NCBI GenBank assembly: GCA_963783095.1
Contig: CAWAMR010000026.1
Coordinates: 1 to 18,266, forward strand
Length of the DNA stretch: 18,266 bases
Source: CAWAMR01 sp963783095
Lineage (GTDB): Bacteria; Planctomycetota; Planctomycetia; Gemmatales; Gemmataceae
Direction: 5' to 3'
A program made the translations under genes and the position numbers. The notes beneath the pieces were generated by a model that saw only the letters and a list, made by a program, of their open reading frames with translations, made no database searches and had not been told where the DNA came from. Of this stretch, positions 6,218-12,935 are shown one piece after another (position 1 is the stretch's first letter; each line of letters opens with the position of its first letter).

Positions 6218-6799
6218 ATGCGTACCGTAATGTTAATGCTTCTTGGCACGATAGCCTGGCTGGCAATTCCTGAAGAGGGGTTCGCCCAATATCGCGGCGG
6301 AGTCTATTACCGCGGCGGCCCAGGTTTCTACGGGCGGGGCTTTTATGGACCCTACTATCGGGGCGGATTCTATCCGTATTACGGTGGCGGTTTTGGTTAC
6401 GGCTTCGGCTATGGGTTGGGCGTGGGAATCTACGCATCTCCCTGGATGTACGCCTATCCATCCGTTCGGGTTGTCGCCAGCCCACCGAACGGTGTGATAC
6501 CGCCGCAAGGCACCACCGCTGAGCCGCCACCCGTGGGAGAAACGGGTCTCAAAATCGTCTCGGTGGCAGAAAAAGGTTCAGCTGACAAGGCGCTGATGCG
6601 GGTGGGCGATACCATCTTGAGTGTCGGTACAACCCGAGTTCGAACTCTCAACGATCTTCGAGCTGCTTTGTCGGCCGTCAACAACGGCGATACGGAAATC
6701 GTTTTCATCAATCCGGAGAACGGCAAACGAGAAAAACTGCCCGTTAAAGTGGTTGAAGGCCGTATTGGTGTGAACGTGGAGCAAGTGGATTTGAAGTAA
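6218..6799 (+). CDS. Secreted Gly/Tyr-rich protein with PDZ domain
   Basis: Protein of 193 residues. A signal peptide (MRTVMLMLLGTIAWLAIPEE, cleavage probably after GFA) precedes a Gly/Tyr/Phe-rich region (about 25-75: repeats of YYRGG, FYG, GFGYG). A proline-rich linker then leads to a PDZ-like domain (about 108-190: GLKIVSVAEKGSADKALMRV, GDTILSVGTTRVRTLNDLRA, and the strand GDTEIVFINPENGK). This arrangement is frequent among exported planctomycete proteins; the Gly/Tyr region is likely a flexible or adhesive segment and the PDZ domain binds peptide termini. No protease domain is present. GAGAGGTG lies about 8 nt before the ATG. The DUF3472 gene follows 8 nt downstream, so they are probably one operon. 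Confidence 0.8.
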   Translation: MRTVMLMLLGTIAWLAIPEEGFAQYRGGVYYRGGPGFYGRGFYGPYYRGGFYPYYGGGFGYGFGYGLGVGIYASPWMYAYPSVRVVASPPNGVIPPQGTTAEPPPVGETGLKIVSVAEKGSADKALMRVGDTILSVGTTRVRTLNDLRAALSAVNNGDTEIVFINPENGKREKLPVKVVEGRIGVNVEQVDLK

Positions 6800-6807
6800 C
6801 TCGTTCG

Positions 6808-7695
6808 ATGGATGACCACATGACCGCACGTTGCGCTTTGCCAATCTGTTTTCTGGCGTCGCTTATCTCTTTGCAGCCAGGATCGACTGCGAGCGCTGAT
6901 GAAAAACTGAAGGGGATTGCATGCCGCTTGGTGCATCTCGGTTACCCGGCACCCGAAGCGAAGGCTTTCTACAACGAAGTCACGGTTCGAAAGTCCGCCG
7001 TCGGCACCTTTTTCATGGTCTGTGGCTGGGACGCCGGCTATTTCGGAATCCAGGAACTTGGGAATGGCAAGAAGCTGCTTATCTTTTCGGTATGGGATTC
7101 CCAGCAGAACAATCCGAAGGCAGTCGAGGAGGATAAGCGCGTCAAATTGATTCATCGGGATGAGAAGGTCCGCATCGGGCGTTTCGGCGGTGAAGGGACG
7201 GGCGGGCAATCGTTCTTCGATTATGACTGGAAGCCCGATACAACCTATCGGTTCTTACTCACGTCCGCAGTAAACGTGAAGCGAACGGAGTATTCCGGCT
7301 ATTTCTTTGTGCCCGAAGAGAAGAAATGGCGGCATCTTATCACGTTTTCGACGATTACGGGCGGAAAGAATCTGCGGGGCTTTTACTCGTTTATCGAAGA
7401 TTTCAAACGCGACAAAGTCTCCGCGACAAAAACCCGCGAAGCGGTCTATGGCAATGGCTGGGTTCAGACAATCGGCGGGGAGTGGGTTCCCCTTTTGAAA
7501 GCTCGCTTCACTGCCGACAGCAATCCGGTCCTGAACATCAATGCAGGGTTGATGGGGAATAGATTCTTTCTCGCCACCGGCGGCGAGATTGCGAACGTCG
7601 GAACGAAACTTCGCGATGTCGTGGAACTGCCGGCGGACAAAAAGCGGAGCGCGCCCCGAGACTTGCCAGGTCTACCGATGACAAGTTCCAAATAG
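6808..7695 (+). CDS. Secreted DUF3472-domain protein
   Basis: Protein of 295 residues. It has a signal peptide (CALPICFLASLISLQPGSTA, cleavage after ASA), then a short region with HLGYPAPEAKAFYNEVTV and the DUF3472 core (about 75-230: GYFGIQELGNGKKLLIFSVW, RIGRFGGEGTGGQSFFDYDW, TYRFLLTSAV, GYFFVPEEKKWRHLITFSTI, GFYSFIEDF). DUF3472 proteins are exported, of unknown function, and look like a beta-sandwich carbohydrate-binding fold; surface-glycan binding is a guess. Start: the ATG at 6808 or the one at 6820 (MTARCALP); neither has a strong Shine-Dalgarno, consistent with coupling to the PDZ gene 8 nt upstream. Confidence 0.8.
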   Translation: MDDHMTARCALPICFLASLISLQPGSTASADEKLKGIACRLVHLGYPAPEAKAFYNEVTVRKSAVGTFFMVCGWDAGYFGIQELGNGKKLLIFSVWDSQQNNPKAVEEDKRVKLIHRDEKVRIGRFGGEGTGGQSFFDYDWKPDTTYRFLLTSAVNVKRTEYSGYFFVPEEKKWRHLITFSTITGGKNLRGFYSFIEDFKRDKVSATKTREAVYGNGWVQTIGGEWVPLLKARFTADSNPVLNINAGLMGNRFFLATGGEIANVGTKLRDVVELPADKKRSAPRDLPGLPMTSSK

Positions 7696-7738
7696 CAACG
7701 TCGACAGGATCCCCCATATCAACCAGCTCCACAGCAGG

Positions 7739-7767
7739 TCGGGGCGAGAGCAATCAACACGCCCCGA
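7739..7767 (+). terminator. GC-rich hairpin after the DUF3472 gene
   Basis: TCGGGGCG (7739-7746) and CGCCCCGA (7760-7767) pair perfectly around a 13-nt loop, 44 nt after the stop at 7695. There is no T-run, so it may be a Rho-type or processing site rather than a textbook intrinsic terminator. The remaining sequence to 7911 shows no gene. Confidence 0.4.
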
Positions 7768-7911
7768 GCATCACCGCGCTAAGTAACTGTAGTATCTGGC
7801 TGCGGTAACGGTCTATCAGTCGCGCTCCGAAATAGAGGAGGGAGGGCACGGTAACTTGGTCGCGCCCAGTTTTCGCTCAGGAATGGCAGGCTGGAGACTG
7901 AAATACTCGCC

Positions 7912-7939
7912 TTGCAGACTCTAGCGGTCGGCGTATGAT
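7912..7939 (+). promoter_or_regulatory. Promoter of RNA copy A
   Basis: TTGCAG (7912-7917), 16-nt spacer, TATGAT (7934-7939). The same TTGNNN-N16-TANNNT layout stands at a similar distance before the other two RNA copies. Predicted start about 7946. Confidence 0.55.
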
Positions 7940-7945
7940 AGTGTA

Positions 7946-8096
7946 TTGAGGCAAGCGAAACTTATTTCTCTTCAATCACTGGTCCAAACTTCGTTGGATG
8001 ACTGGATGAAGGGCACTCCAGGTTTGCTGGAAGGCTCGTCATGAGTAAGCCGATGTGGTCGAATACCTTCGGGTGTTCCTCCACGTCGGCTTTTTT
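7946..8096 (+). ncRNA. Structured RNA family, copy A (upstream of DUF2294)
   Basis: About 150 nt. After a leader of about 45 nt comes GGATGACT (7996-8003), then the first hairpin: GGGC (8011-8014) with GCTC (8033-8036) as the outer stem and TCCAG-GTTTG-CTGGA (8017-8031) as the inner stem. Then CGTCATGAGTAAGCCG, and a terminator hairpin with a TTCG tetraloop closed by CC/GG. Compared with copies B and C the boxes are conserved and the stems vary while still pairing. The T-run ends 43 nt before the DUF2294 start codon, so it could be a transcription attenuator for that gene or a free small RNA. The start is predicted from the promoter. Confidence 0.65.
8047..8096 (+). terminator. Intrinsic terminator of RNA copy A
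   Basis: AAGCCGA (8047-8053) pairs with TCGGCTT (8086-8092), GTGG (8055-8058) with CCAC (8081-8084), and GAATACC (8061-8067) with GGTGTTC (8072-8078) around TTCG. Six T follow the GGC at 8088-8090. Confidence 0.8.
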
Positions 8097-8139
8097 GTTG
8101 GCTAGCTTGATTCCTGTGAGATCAAAAGGAACGAACAAA

Positions 8140-8547
8140 ATGATCGAGTCCGAGGCCGGCATGGCGCAACAGATCGCGCAAGCGGCAATCGCTTTCGAGT
8201 TGAGCCGCACAGGCCATTCTCCCAAGTCGGTCACCGTGGTCATGACTGACAACACATTGATGATCACCCTGCACGGCGCACTGTCGCCGGCAGAAATTGC
8301 CCTGGCCAAAAGTCCGACGGGCGCTGCCCAGGTGCAGGATTTTCACCGCCAGTTGTTCACCAGTTCTGCTGATTCGCTGCGGCAAGAGATCAAAAGAATC
8401 ACCGGAGTCGAGGTACGCGAATCGGCAGCAGAAATCGAGCCGACCACTGGGACGGTGGTCCAGGCGTTTACCTCCGGAACGGTGGTGCAAGTGTTCTTGC
8501 TCGCTTGCGATGTGCCTGGGGAAACCTGGAGTGGGAAATGCTCTTGA
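8140..8547 (+). CDS. DUF2294 (MpsC-like) protein
   Basis: Protein of 135 residues. The body (AFELSRTGHSPKSVTVVMTD, LMITLHGALSPAEIALAKSP, FHRQLFTSSADSLRQEIKRI, TGVEVRES) is the DUF2294 fold, later named MpsC in some bacteria for a component of a sodium-linked membrane-potential system; in planctomycetes its role is unknown. The ATG at 8140 is chosen because AAAAGGAA stands 8 nt before it and the domain starts there; the longer in-frame ORF from 8041 reads through the structured RNA and is rejected as a start. The C-terminus (about 110-135) has a short duplicated TVVQAF/TVVQVF motif. The gene follows RNA copy A by 43 nt; the promoter of copy B overlaps its stop codon. A second DUF2294 gene lies at 12936-13316. 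Confidence 0.75.
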   Translation: MIESEAGMAQQIAQAAIAFELSRTGHSPKSVTVVMTDNTLMITLHGALSPAEIALAKSPTGAAQVQDFHRQLFTSSADSLRQEIKRITGVEVRESAAEIEPTTGTVVQAFTSGTVVQVFLLACDVPGETWSGKCS

Positions 8548-8571
8548 CTTACCCCTCACAAGTCATAGATT
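8544..8571 (+). promoter_or_regulatory. Promoter of RNA copy B
   Basis: TTGACT (8544-8549, containing the TGA stop of DUF2294), 16-nt spacer, TAGATT (8566-8571). Predicted start about 8578. The -10 is a weaker match than in copy A. Confidence 0.45.
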
Positions 8572-8577
8572 AGAATT

Positions 8578-8724
8578 GTGGGGTTCAATAAGAATTGACC
8601 CATACCTGCAATTGATTCGTTGGAAGACTAGGCAAAGGGCAACCCAACTCAAAGGGTGGCCCGTTGACGAGTAAACCGATGTGGTGCAATGCTCTCAAGC
8701 GTTCCACCACATCGGTTTTTTTTT
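8578..8724 (+). ncRNA. Structured RNA family, copy B (upstream of DUF3309)
   Basis: About 147 nt. It has GGAAGACT (8622-8629), an outer stem GGGC (8637-8640) with GCCC (8659-8662), an inner stem ACCC (8642-8645) with GGGT (8654-8657), then CGTTGACGAGTAAACCG and a long terminator hairpin. The outer stem has a G-C pair where copies A and C have G-U. CGTTGGA before the box is shared with copy A. The T-run ends 195 nt before the DUF3309 start; the intervening leader holds further hairpins. Confidence 0.65.
8674..8724 (+). terminator. Intrinsic terminator of RNA copy B
   Basis: AACCGATGTGGTG (8674-8686) pairs perfectly with CACCACATCGGTT (8705-8717); inside, AATGCT (8688-8693) pairs with AGCGTT around CTCA. 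Nine T follow (8716-8724). Confidence 0.85.
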
Positions 8725-8796
8725 GGCCTTAGCCGTGGTATCAGCCCACGAAGCGATTGCGCCGAAGGGGTCACTCCCTTCATCAGGGTTTCCTGA

Positions 8797-8885
8797 GACC
8801 AGCGACTGGTTCAAAACATTGCCGGGTCGCTGGACTTCACCACAGCATCCGCCACCGGGCAGGATGCGACCCAGTTCAAACTGGG
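8797..8885 (+). promoter_or_regulatory. Hairpin-rich leader of the DUF3309 gene
   Basis: CCAGCGAC and GTCGCTGG flank about 18 nt (near 8799-8833); GCATCC (8845-8850) pairs with GGATGC (8862-8867); CCCAGTT (8870-8876) pairs with AACTGGG (8879-8885). None is followed by a T-run. The last stem ends 35 nt before the start codon. It may be a structured 5' leader or a chance cluster; no known riboswitch motif is seen. Confidence 0.35.
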
Positions 8886-8919
8886 ATTTCACTAATGCGG
8901 CTTGCCGCCAAAGGTCACT

Positions 8920-9093
8920 ATGGGTCTTTTACTTCTCGTCGTTCTAATCCTCCTCCTCGTAGGCGGATTACCCAACTGGGGCTATTCGCGAAATTGGGGT
9001 TATGGCCCCAGTGGTCTGCTCGGATTACTTGCGATTGTTTTTATCTGCCTGATGCTCTTCGAAGTCGTTCACTGGCGAACATTGACTTATTGA
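8920..9093 (+). CDS. DUF3309 small membrane protein
   Basis: Protein of 57 residues: MGLLLLVVLILLLVGGLPNW, then GYSRNWGYGPSGLLGLLAIV and FICLMLFEVV. The pattern of a hydrophobic N-terminal helix, LP.W.YSR.WGYGPSG and a second hydrophobic helix is that of DUF3309, a small stress-associated membrane protein family without a known function. The ATG at 8920 has AAAGG at 5 nt spacing; a TTG 18 nt upstream is in frame but less likely. The usual family length is about 50-55; a few extra residues (VHWRTLTY) trail. It is preceded by RNA copy B. Confidence 0.8.
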   Translation: MGLLLLVVLILLLVGGLPNWGYSRNWGYGPSGLLGLLAIVFICLMLFEVVHWRTLTY

Positions 9094-9209
9094 CGACAGT
9101 GATTTCGGCGGAGTGAGGAGCCTCTTCAGGATCTTTGCTCTGTCCGGCGACTACTGCAACAGACAATCTCAAAAACAAATGGGCGAGCCCAAGAGGGAAT
9201 GGGTGATTT

Positions 9210-10103
9210 ATGAGTGCGATTCTTCAGATTAAACAAGATTCAATGGCCCTGTTGCCAGAAGTGCAGCCCATCCACAAGGGGATCGGATCGAGTTGGCTTG
9301 GTTACGGCGCGTTCATCTTGCTTCATCTGGCGTGCATCACGGTGTTCTTCACCAGCACCAACCTATGGGTGCTTTCGATGTGCGCGGTTTGTTACATCAT
9401 CCAGATGTTCGGCATTACGGCGGGCTATCACCGCTACTTCAGTCACCGTGCGTTCAAGACCAGTCGGGTGTTCCAGTTCTTCCTGGCCTGGCTGGGATGC
9501 AGTGCGGCGCAAAACGGACCGAGTTGGTGGGTAGCTCAGCATAGACACCACCATCGAACATCAGACACAAAAGATGATTTGCATTCACCCGTGGCTCATG
9601 GATTCTGGTGGTCTCACGTGGGCTGGATCCTCTCTCGGGAGTCTGACGGAACGGACGAGCAGTCGGTCAAAGATGTGAGAGGACACTTCGAAATGCGCCT
9701 ACTGGATCGCTTCTTCTGGTTTCCGCCGCTGGTACTGGCCGGCTTGTGTTATCTGCTGGGCGGGTGGAGTGGTGTTGTGTGGGGGTTTTTGGTCAGTACG
9801 CTCTTATCGCACCACGCCACGTTCACAGTGAATTCAATCTGCCATTTGTGGGGCAGTCAACGCTACAAAACCGGCGATGCCAGCAGGAACAATCTCCTGA
9901 TAGCACTGATCACGCTGGGCGAGGGCTGGCACAACAACCACCACCATTATCAAAGCAGCGCGAAGCAGGGGTTCCGATGGTGGGAAATCGATATCAGCTA
10001 CTACTTCATCCGCATGCTGTCGTGGGTAGGTCTGGTCTGGGATATTCGAACTGCGCCCGCCAAACACAGAGTGGATGTTGCCCCCGAGTTCATCAAGAGC
10101 TAG
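9210..10103 (+). CDS. Acyl-CoA delta-9 fatty acid desaturase
   Basis: Membrane-bound fatty acid desaturase of 297 residues. It introduces a double bond into acyl chains using a diiron centre and O2, raising membrane fluidity. The three histidine boxes are complete: HRYFSH (74-79), HRHHH (111-115) and HNNHHH (241-246), with a further H at 212 (NSICH), as in the stearoyl-CoA/delta-9 class. Hydrophobic pairs at about 32-72 and 168-208 are the membrane segments. No cytochrome b5 domain is fused. The ATG at 9210 is preceded by GGGTGA, a weak ribosome-binding site; an internal Met at residue 12 is possible. It lies 116 nt after DUF3309 in a region of stress and membrane genes. Confidence 0.95.
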   Translation: MSAILQIKQDSMALLPEVQPIHKGIGSSWLGYGAFILLHLACITVFFTSTNLWVLSMCAVCYIIQMFGITAGYHRYFSHRAFKTSRVFQFFLAWLGCSAAQNGPSWWVAQHRHHHRTSDTKDDLHSPVAHGFWWSHVGWILSRESDGTDEQSVKDVRGHFEMRLLDRFFWFPPLVLAGLCYLLGGWSGVVWGFLVSTLLSHHATFTVNSICHLWGSQRYKTGDASRNNLLIALITLGEGWHNNHHHYQSSAKQGFRWWEIDISYYFIRMLSWVGLVWDIRTAPAKHRVDVAPEFIKS

Positions 10104-10227
10104 GGCTGGGAAGTGCTGCCGTCGAGTCGAGGAAGCACTTGGAGCAATGTTGTCCAGGAACCAATGAATGATCGTTCCCGCAGGCAGCAGGGTTCAAACG
10201 ATCGCTTACGGAAAGTTGAGGCAGCCG

Positions 10228-10785
10228 ATGGAAAACGTAAAAGATTTGGCACAGATCGTCTATTATATCGCTCTGAGTATCGCGGGGCCGCTCGCGCTCA
10301 TCGAGTACTTCAAGTCAAAGAAACGAGATCGCCAGGAGAAGGAATACAACACGTACCACGAACTCGATAATCGCTTGTTCGACTACCAAAAACTGGCACT
10401 CGAACACTACGATCTCGATATCCTGGATGTTCCAAACAATGAACCCTCTCTTGCGTTCGATAAGAAGCGAAAGCAGGAGATGGTGGCATATTCGATCTTG
10501 TTTTCGTTGTTTCAACGAGCCTTCTTGATGTTTCGAGATCAAGCCGAGATCTTCAAGGAAAAGCAGTGGTCGGGTTGGAAGCTCTATCTCGATGTAATCA
10601 TTCGCCGCGAAAATGTTCGAGCAGCCTGGCAACTGAGCAAGAGCACCTACGACACGGAATTTCAAGCGTTCATGGATGCCAAAGTTGCCTCGAGTATGCC
10701 GAAAGTTTCCGGAGCCGTTGTCCCTAAAGTAACTTCAGAAACAATTGCAGAAGCCCTCGAGCCCGACCCAGTTCACTCCATTTGA
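10228..10785 (+). CDS. Membrane-anchored hypothetical protein
   Basis: Protein of 185 residues. One N-terminal hydrophobic helix (about 8-25: YYIALSIAGPLALIEYF) is followed by a basic segment (KSKKRDRQEKE) and a helical soluble part (YHELDNRLFDYQKLALEHYD, then FQRAFLMFRDQAEIF and SGWKLYLDVIIRRENVRAAW). The layout resembles DUF4760-like proteins, but the match is too loose to name it. Start: the ATG at 10228 has GAGG at 7 nt spacing; the ORF is open up to 10168 upstream, but that part lacks protein character. It stands 125 nt after the desaturase on the same strand. Topology is probably N-out with the helical part in the cytoplasm (positive-inside rule). Confidence 0.65.
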   Translation: MENVKDLAQIVYYIALSIAGPLALIEYFKSKKRDRQEKEYNTYHELDNRLFDYQKLALEHYDLDILDVPNNEPSLAFDKKRKQEMVAYSILFSLFQRAFLMFRDQAEIFKEKQWSGWKLYLDVIIRRENVRAAWQLSKSTYDTEFQAFMDAKVASSMPKVSGAVVPKVTSETIAEALEPDPVHSI

Positions 10786-10871
10786 TCGCATTCGTGCGAT
10801 CGTTCGGAACCACCACATCGGCTTCGATCATCGCGGCCGACGTTTGCTTTTCTTTCAATCGGAGTTCGACC

Positions 10872-11636
10872 ATGAGTACCGACCTTCAGGCCGCGCCTGC
10901 CCCCGCCCCTCCACCTACCCCACCCGCGCCGGTTGCGGTTTACAATGTTTTCCGCCCTGGACCGAAAGCGGAGGCCGACCAGATCGTGATCTACGGTCAT
11001 TCGAGTCTCCTGTATTGGTGGCCAGTCTGGTTGGTATCTTTCGTCTTGGCTGCCGCGACTTATGTTGAGGGCGATCATTCCGGGGGAGTGACCGTGAGTA
11101 ACACGAACATCCCGGGCGCTGTATTCGTGGTAACTCTGCTCGCGGTCGCCATTTCCAGTACGGTCATTTTTCGGGGCATGGTATCGGTGGTTGCCATCGT
11201 GTCGATTCTCGCCGGGATCGTGCTATTCGCATGGTTCGGCTGGTGGGGCAGCATCCTCGGGTTCCTTGGCGGCCTGGAGATTAGGATCAACGCGGCCGGT
11301 TATTTGTGTTTCGCGATCCCGCTGTTTCTAGCCTGGCTGGCAGTGGTGTGTATGTACGACCGGCAGACCTACGTCATCTTCGGCCGAGGGCAAATCCGCT
11401 ACGTACTGGAGGTCGGGGACAGCGAGGTGGTGATACCGGCAGAAGGCGCGGTCGTTGAGAAGAAGCGGAGCGATGCCTTTCGACACTGGGTACTTGGGCT
11501 GGGTGCTGGGGATCTGCTCATTCAATCCGGCGCTCGCGGCAGCCCGACGATTGGTCTAAGAAACGTCCTCCACATTCGCCGCAAGTTGGTCGTGATCGAC
11601 AAGCTTATGCGGGAGAAGGCGGTCACCATGGCCTGA
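10872..11636 (+). CDS. Multi-pass membrane protein with C-terminal PH-like domain
   Basis: Protein of 254 residues. The N-terminus is Pro/Ala-rich (PAPAPPPTPPAP), followed by membrane helices at about 45-63, 78-97, 103-130 and 140-160. The cytoplasmic C-terminal part (QTYVIFGRGQIRYVLEVGDS, EVVIPAEGAVVEKKRSDAFR, GDLLIQSG, TIGLRNVLHIRRKLVVIDKL) has the strand-rich pattern of bacterial PH-like domains. Function unknown. The start is set at 10872, where GGAG precedes the ATG by 8 nt; the ORF upstream to 10782 overlaps the end of the preceding gene and is probably not translated. The coiled-coil gene follows 56 nt later. Confidence 0.7.
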   Translation: MSTDLQAAPAPAPPPTPPAPVAVYNVFRPGPKAEADQIVIYGHSSLLYWWPVWLVSFVLAAATYVEGDHSGGVTVSNTNIPGAVFVVTLLAVAISSTVIFRGMVSVVAIVSILAGIVLFAWFGWWGSILGFLGGLEIRINAAGYLCFAIPLFLAWLAVVCMYDRQTYVIFGRGQIRYVLEVGDSEVVIPAEGAVVEKKRSDAFRHWVLGLGAGDLLIQSGARGSPTIGLRNVLHIRRKLVVIDKLMREKAVTMA

Positions 11637-11692
11637 TCCAAAGGCGTGTCGATGTTATTCGTTTCAAATCAAGTAATTGGAGCTACAGAGTC

Positions 11693-12124
11693 ATGATGAA
11701 ATTTCTGGGAGTTGTTTTGGTTCTTGCGCCGGGCGTAGGCGCACTGGGCTACTGGCGAGGATGGTTCAGCGTAACCAGGGAGAATCGCGATGTTGCGGTT
11801 CAGGTGGATGACGCAAAATTTAAGCACGATAGGAGAGAATTCAGCAAGTCTGTCAACGAGAAAGCAGAGGCGCTGAAGCAGCGTGTCGAGAGTCTATGGG
11901 AAAAATCCAAGGGGCTGACCGGCGACCGGAAAGTGCAGATACAGAAAGAACTGGCTGAATTAAAGAAGAAACACGAGCGACTTGAGAAGCAGATCCAGGG
12001 GCTCGAGGATTCGGGTCAGGATAAGTTTGAAAGCGTCAAAGCAGATCTTTCGAAAAACCTCGCGGAAGTGGAAAAGAAGATCGACGAATTGACGAAAGAA
12101 CTGGAAAAGAAGACAGGAGAGTAG
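11693..12124 (+). CDS. Membrane-anchored coiled-coil protein
   Basis: Protein of 143 residues. One N-terminal hydrophobic helix or signal anchor (about 3-20: KFLGVVLVLAPGVGALGY) precedes a charged, almost wholly helical body from about 45 to the end (KAEALKQRVESLWEKSKGL, QIQKELAELKKKHERLEKQI, LSKNLAEVEKKIDELTKELE) with heptad-like leucines: a coiled coil. No enzyme motif. GGAG lies about 10 nt before the first of two adjacent ATGs. Such proteins are typically envelope-anchored stress or scaffold proteins; that is inference from the layout. It sits between the PH-like membrane protein and the ferritin-like gene. Confidence 0.7.
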   Translation: MMKFLGVVLVLAPGVGALGYWRGWFSVTRENRDVAVQVDDAKFKHDRREFSKSVNEKAEALKQRVESLWEKSKGLTGDRKVQIQKELAELKKKHERLEKQIQGLEDSGQDKFESVKADLSKNLAEVEKKIDELTKELEKKTGE

Positions 12125-12185
12125 CGACCTGTGCCAGCGCACTGAGCGAGATGTTGAAGCAATAGGTCATAATCAAACACTACAC

Positions 12186-12229
12186 GTCGGCTGCGGAACG
12201 CAATCTTGCGCCGACAAGCGAGATTCCGC
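12186..12229 (+). promoter_or_regulatory. Possible pseudoknot in the leader of the ferritin-like gene
   Basis: GTCGGC (12186-12191) pairs with GCCGAC (12210-12215); GCGGAA (12193-12198), inside that loop, pairs with TTCCGC (12224-12229) downstream. This crossed arrangement is an H-type pseudoknot topology, or two alternative hairpins. It ends 28 nt before the start codon. Confidence 0.4.
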
Positions 12230-12257
12230 GAACCAACAACCTAAGGAGTTCACGACC

Positions 12258-12824
12258 ATGACTGCAATTGTGAAAGCAGCGCCGAAAGAAATCGTCCGAA
12301 GGCCCAGCGATGCGAAAAGCGTCATCGCACCGGTAGTTCCTTCGGATCGTCAGGCTCTGATCGACGGCCTGAATCACGACTTGGCCGGCGAGTATCAGGC
12401 GATCGTGATGTATATCCATTATTCGGCCATACTGACCGGACCGTTTCGCCGGGATTTACGATCTCTTTTCCAGGCGGAAATCGCCGACGAACAGGGCCAC
12501 GCGCAGTTCTTGTGCGACAAGATTGCTGCAATGGGAGGTGAGCCGACCACACAACCCGGGCCGGTAACTCACGTAAGCCAGCCTCGGAAAATGCTGGAAT
12601 GCGCGCTGAATGCGGAGATGCAAGCCATCGCGGATTACACGACTCGCATTGGCCAGGCCGAGATTTGCGGCGAGCTGGGGCTCAAGGTACAGTTGGAAAA
12701 TCAACTCTCCGACGAAACGCGGCATAAAGAAGAACTCGAACGCATCATCGCCGGATGGGATGAACTGAACCTTGACCGTAATCAAACGGAGGATCGCTGG
12801 CAAGATGACGGCGGCCAAGGATAG
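12258..12824 (+). CDS. Bacterioferritin-like diiron protein
   Basis: Protein of 188 residues with a four-helix ferritin-like core from about residue 30 to 165. The six expected diiron ligands are all present: E45 (AGEYQAI), E78 and H81 (DEQGH), E120 (NAEMQA), E153 and H156 (DETRH). The spacings 33, 3, 42, 33, 3 are those of bacterioferritin/rubrerythrin-type sites. The N-terminal 25 residues are an extra tail; no rubredoxin domain. It likely oxidises Fe(II) and may store iron or detoxify peroxide. AAGGAG stands 8 nt before the ATG, an unusually good ribosome-binding site here, and the leader may be structured. A stress role fits its neighbours, including the YggX-like gene in the same window. 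Confidence 0.85.
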   Translation: MTAIVKAAPKEIVRRPSDAKSVIAPVVPSDRQALIDGLNHDLAGEYQAIVMYIHYSAILTGPFRRDLRSLFQAEIADEQGHAQFLCDKIAAMGGEPTTQPGPVTHVSQPRKMLECALNAEMQAIADYTTRIGQAEICGELGLKVQLENQLSDETRHKEELERIIAGWDELNLDRNQTEDRWQDDGGQG

Positions 12825-12846
12825 GCCGGGGTCGATTCAGCCCGGC
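12825..12846 (+). terminator. Hairpin after the ferritin-like gene
   Basis: GCCGGG (12825-12830) pairs with CCCGGC (12841-12846) directly after the stop codon. No T-run. It lies between convergent genes. Confidence 0.4.
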
Positions 12847-12935
12847 AGCAACAGTTTCAACAATCGCGGAAGATGCTAGCGAGCAGGCGCTATTTGAACC
12901 GAGAAGTCGTTAGGATCGCGCCGAGGCCAAAGACC

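Noticed and set aside
7991..8040. AAGGGCA in the RNA family as a sign of a c-di-GMP (GEMM) riboswitch
   Set aside because: The GACGCAAAGCC part and the tetraloop/receptor arrangement of GEMM RNAs are absent in all three copies.
8041..8139. N-terminal extension of the DUF2294 ORF beginning at ATG 8041
   Set aside because: It reads through the conserved box and terminator of RNA copy A. The other copies have no ATG there, and the internal start at 8140 has a ribosome-binding site and begins the domain.
7962..8309. Minus-strand ORF across RNA copy A, and a similar one across copy C (13528-13788)
   Set aside because: Their similar peptide strings follow from the similar RNA sequences. Changes in the copies keep base pairing rather than codons.
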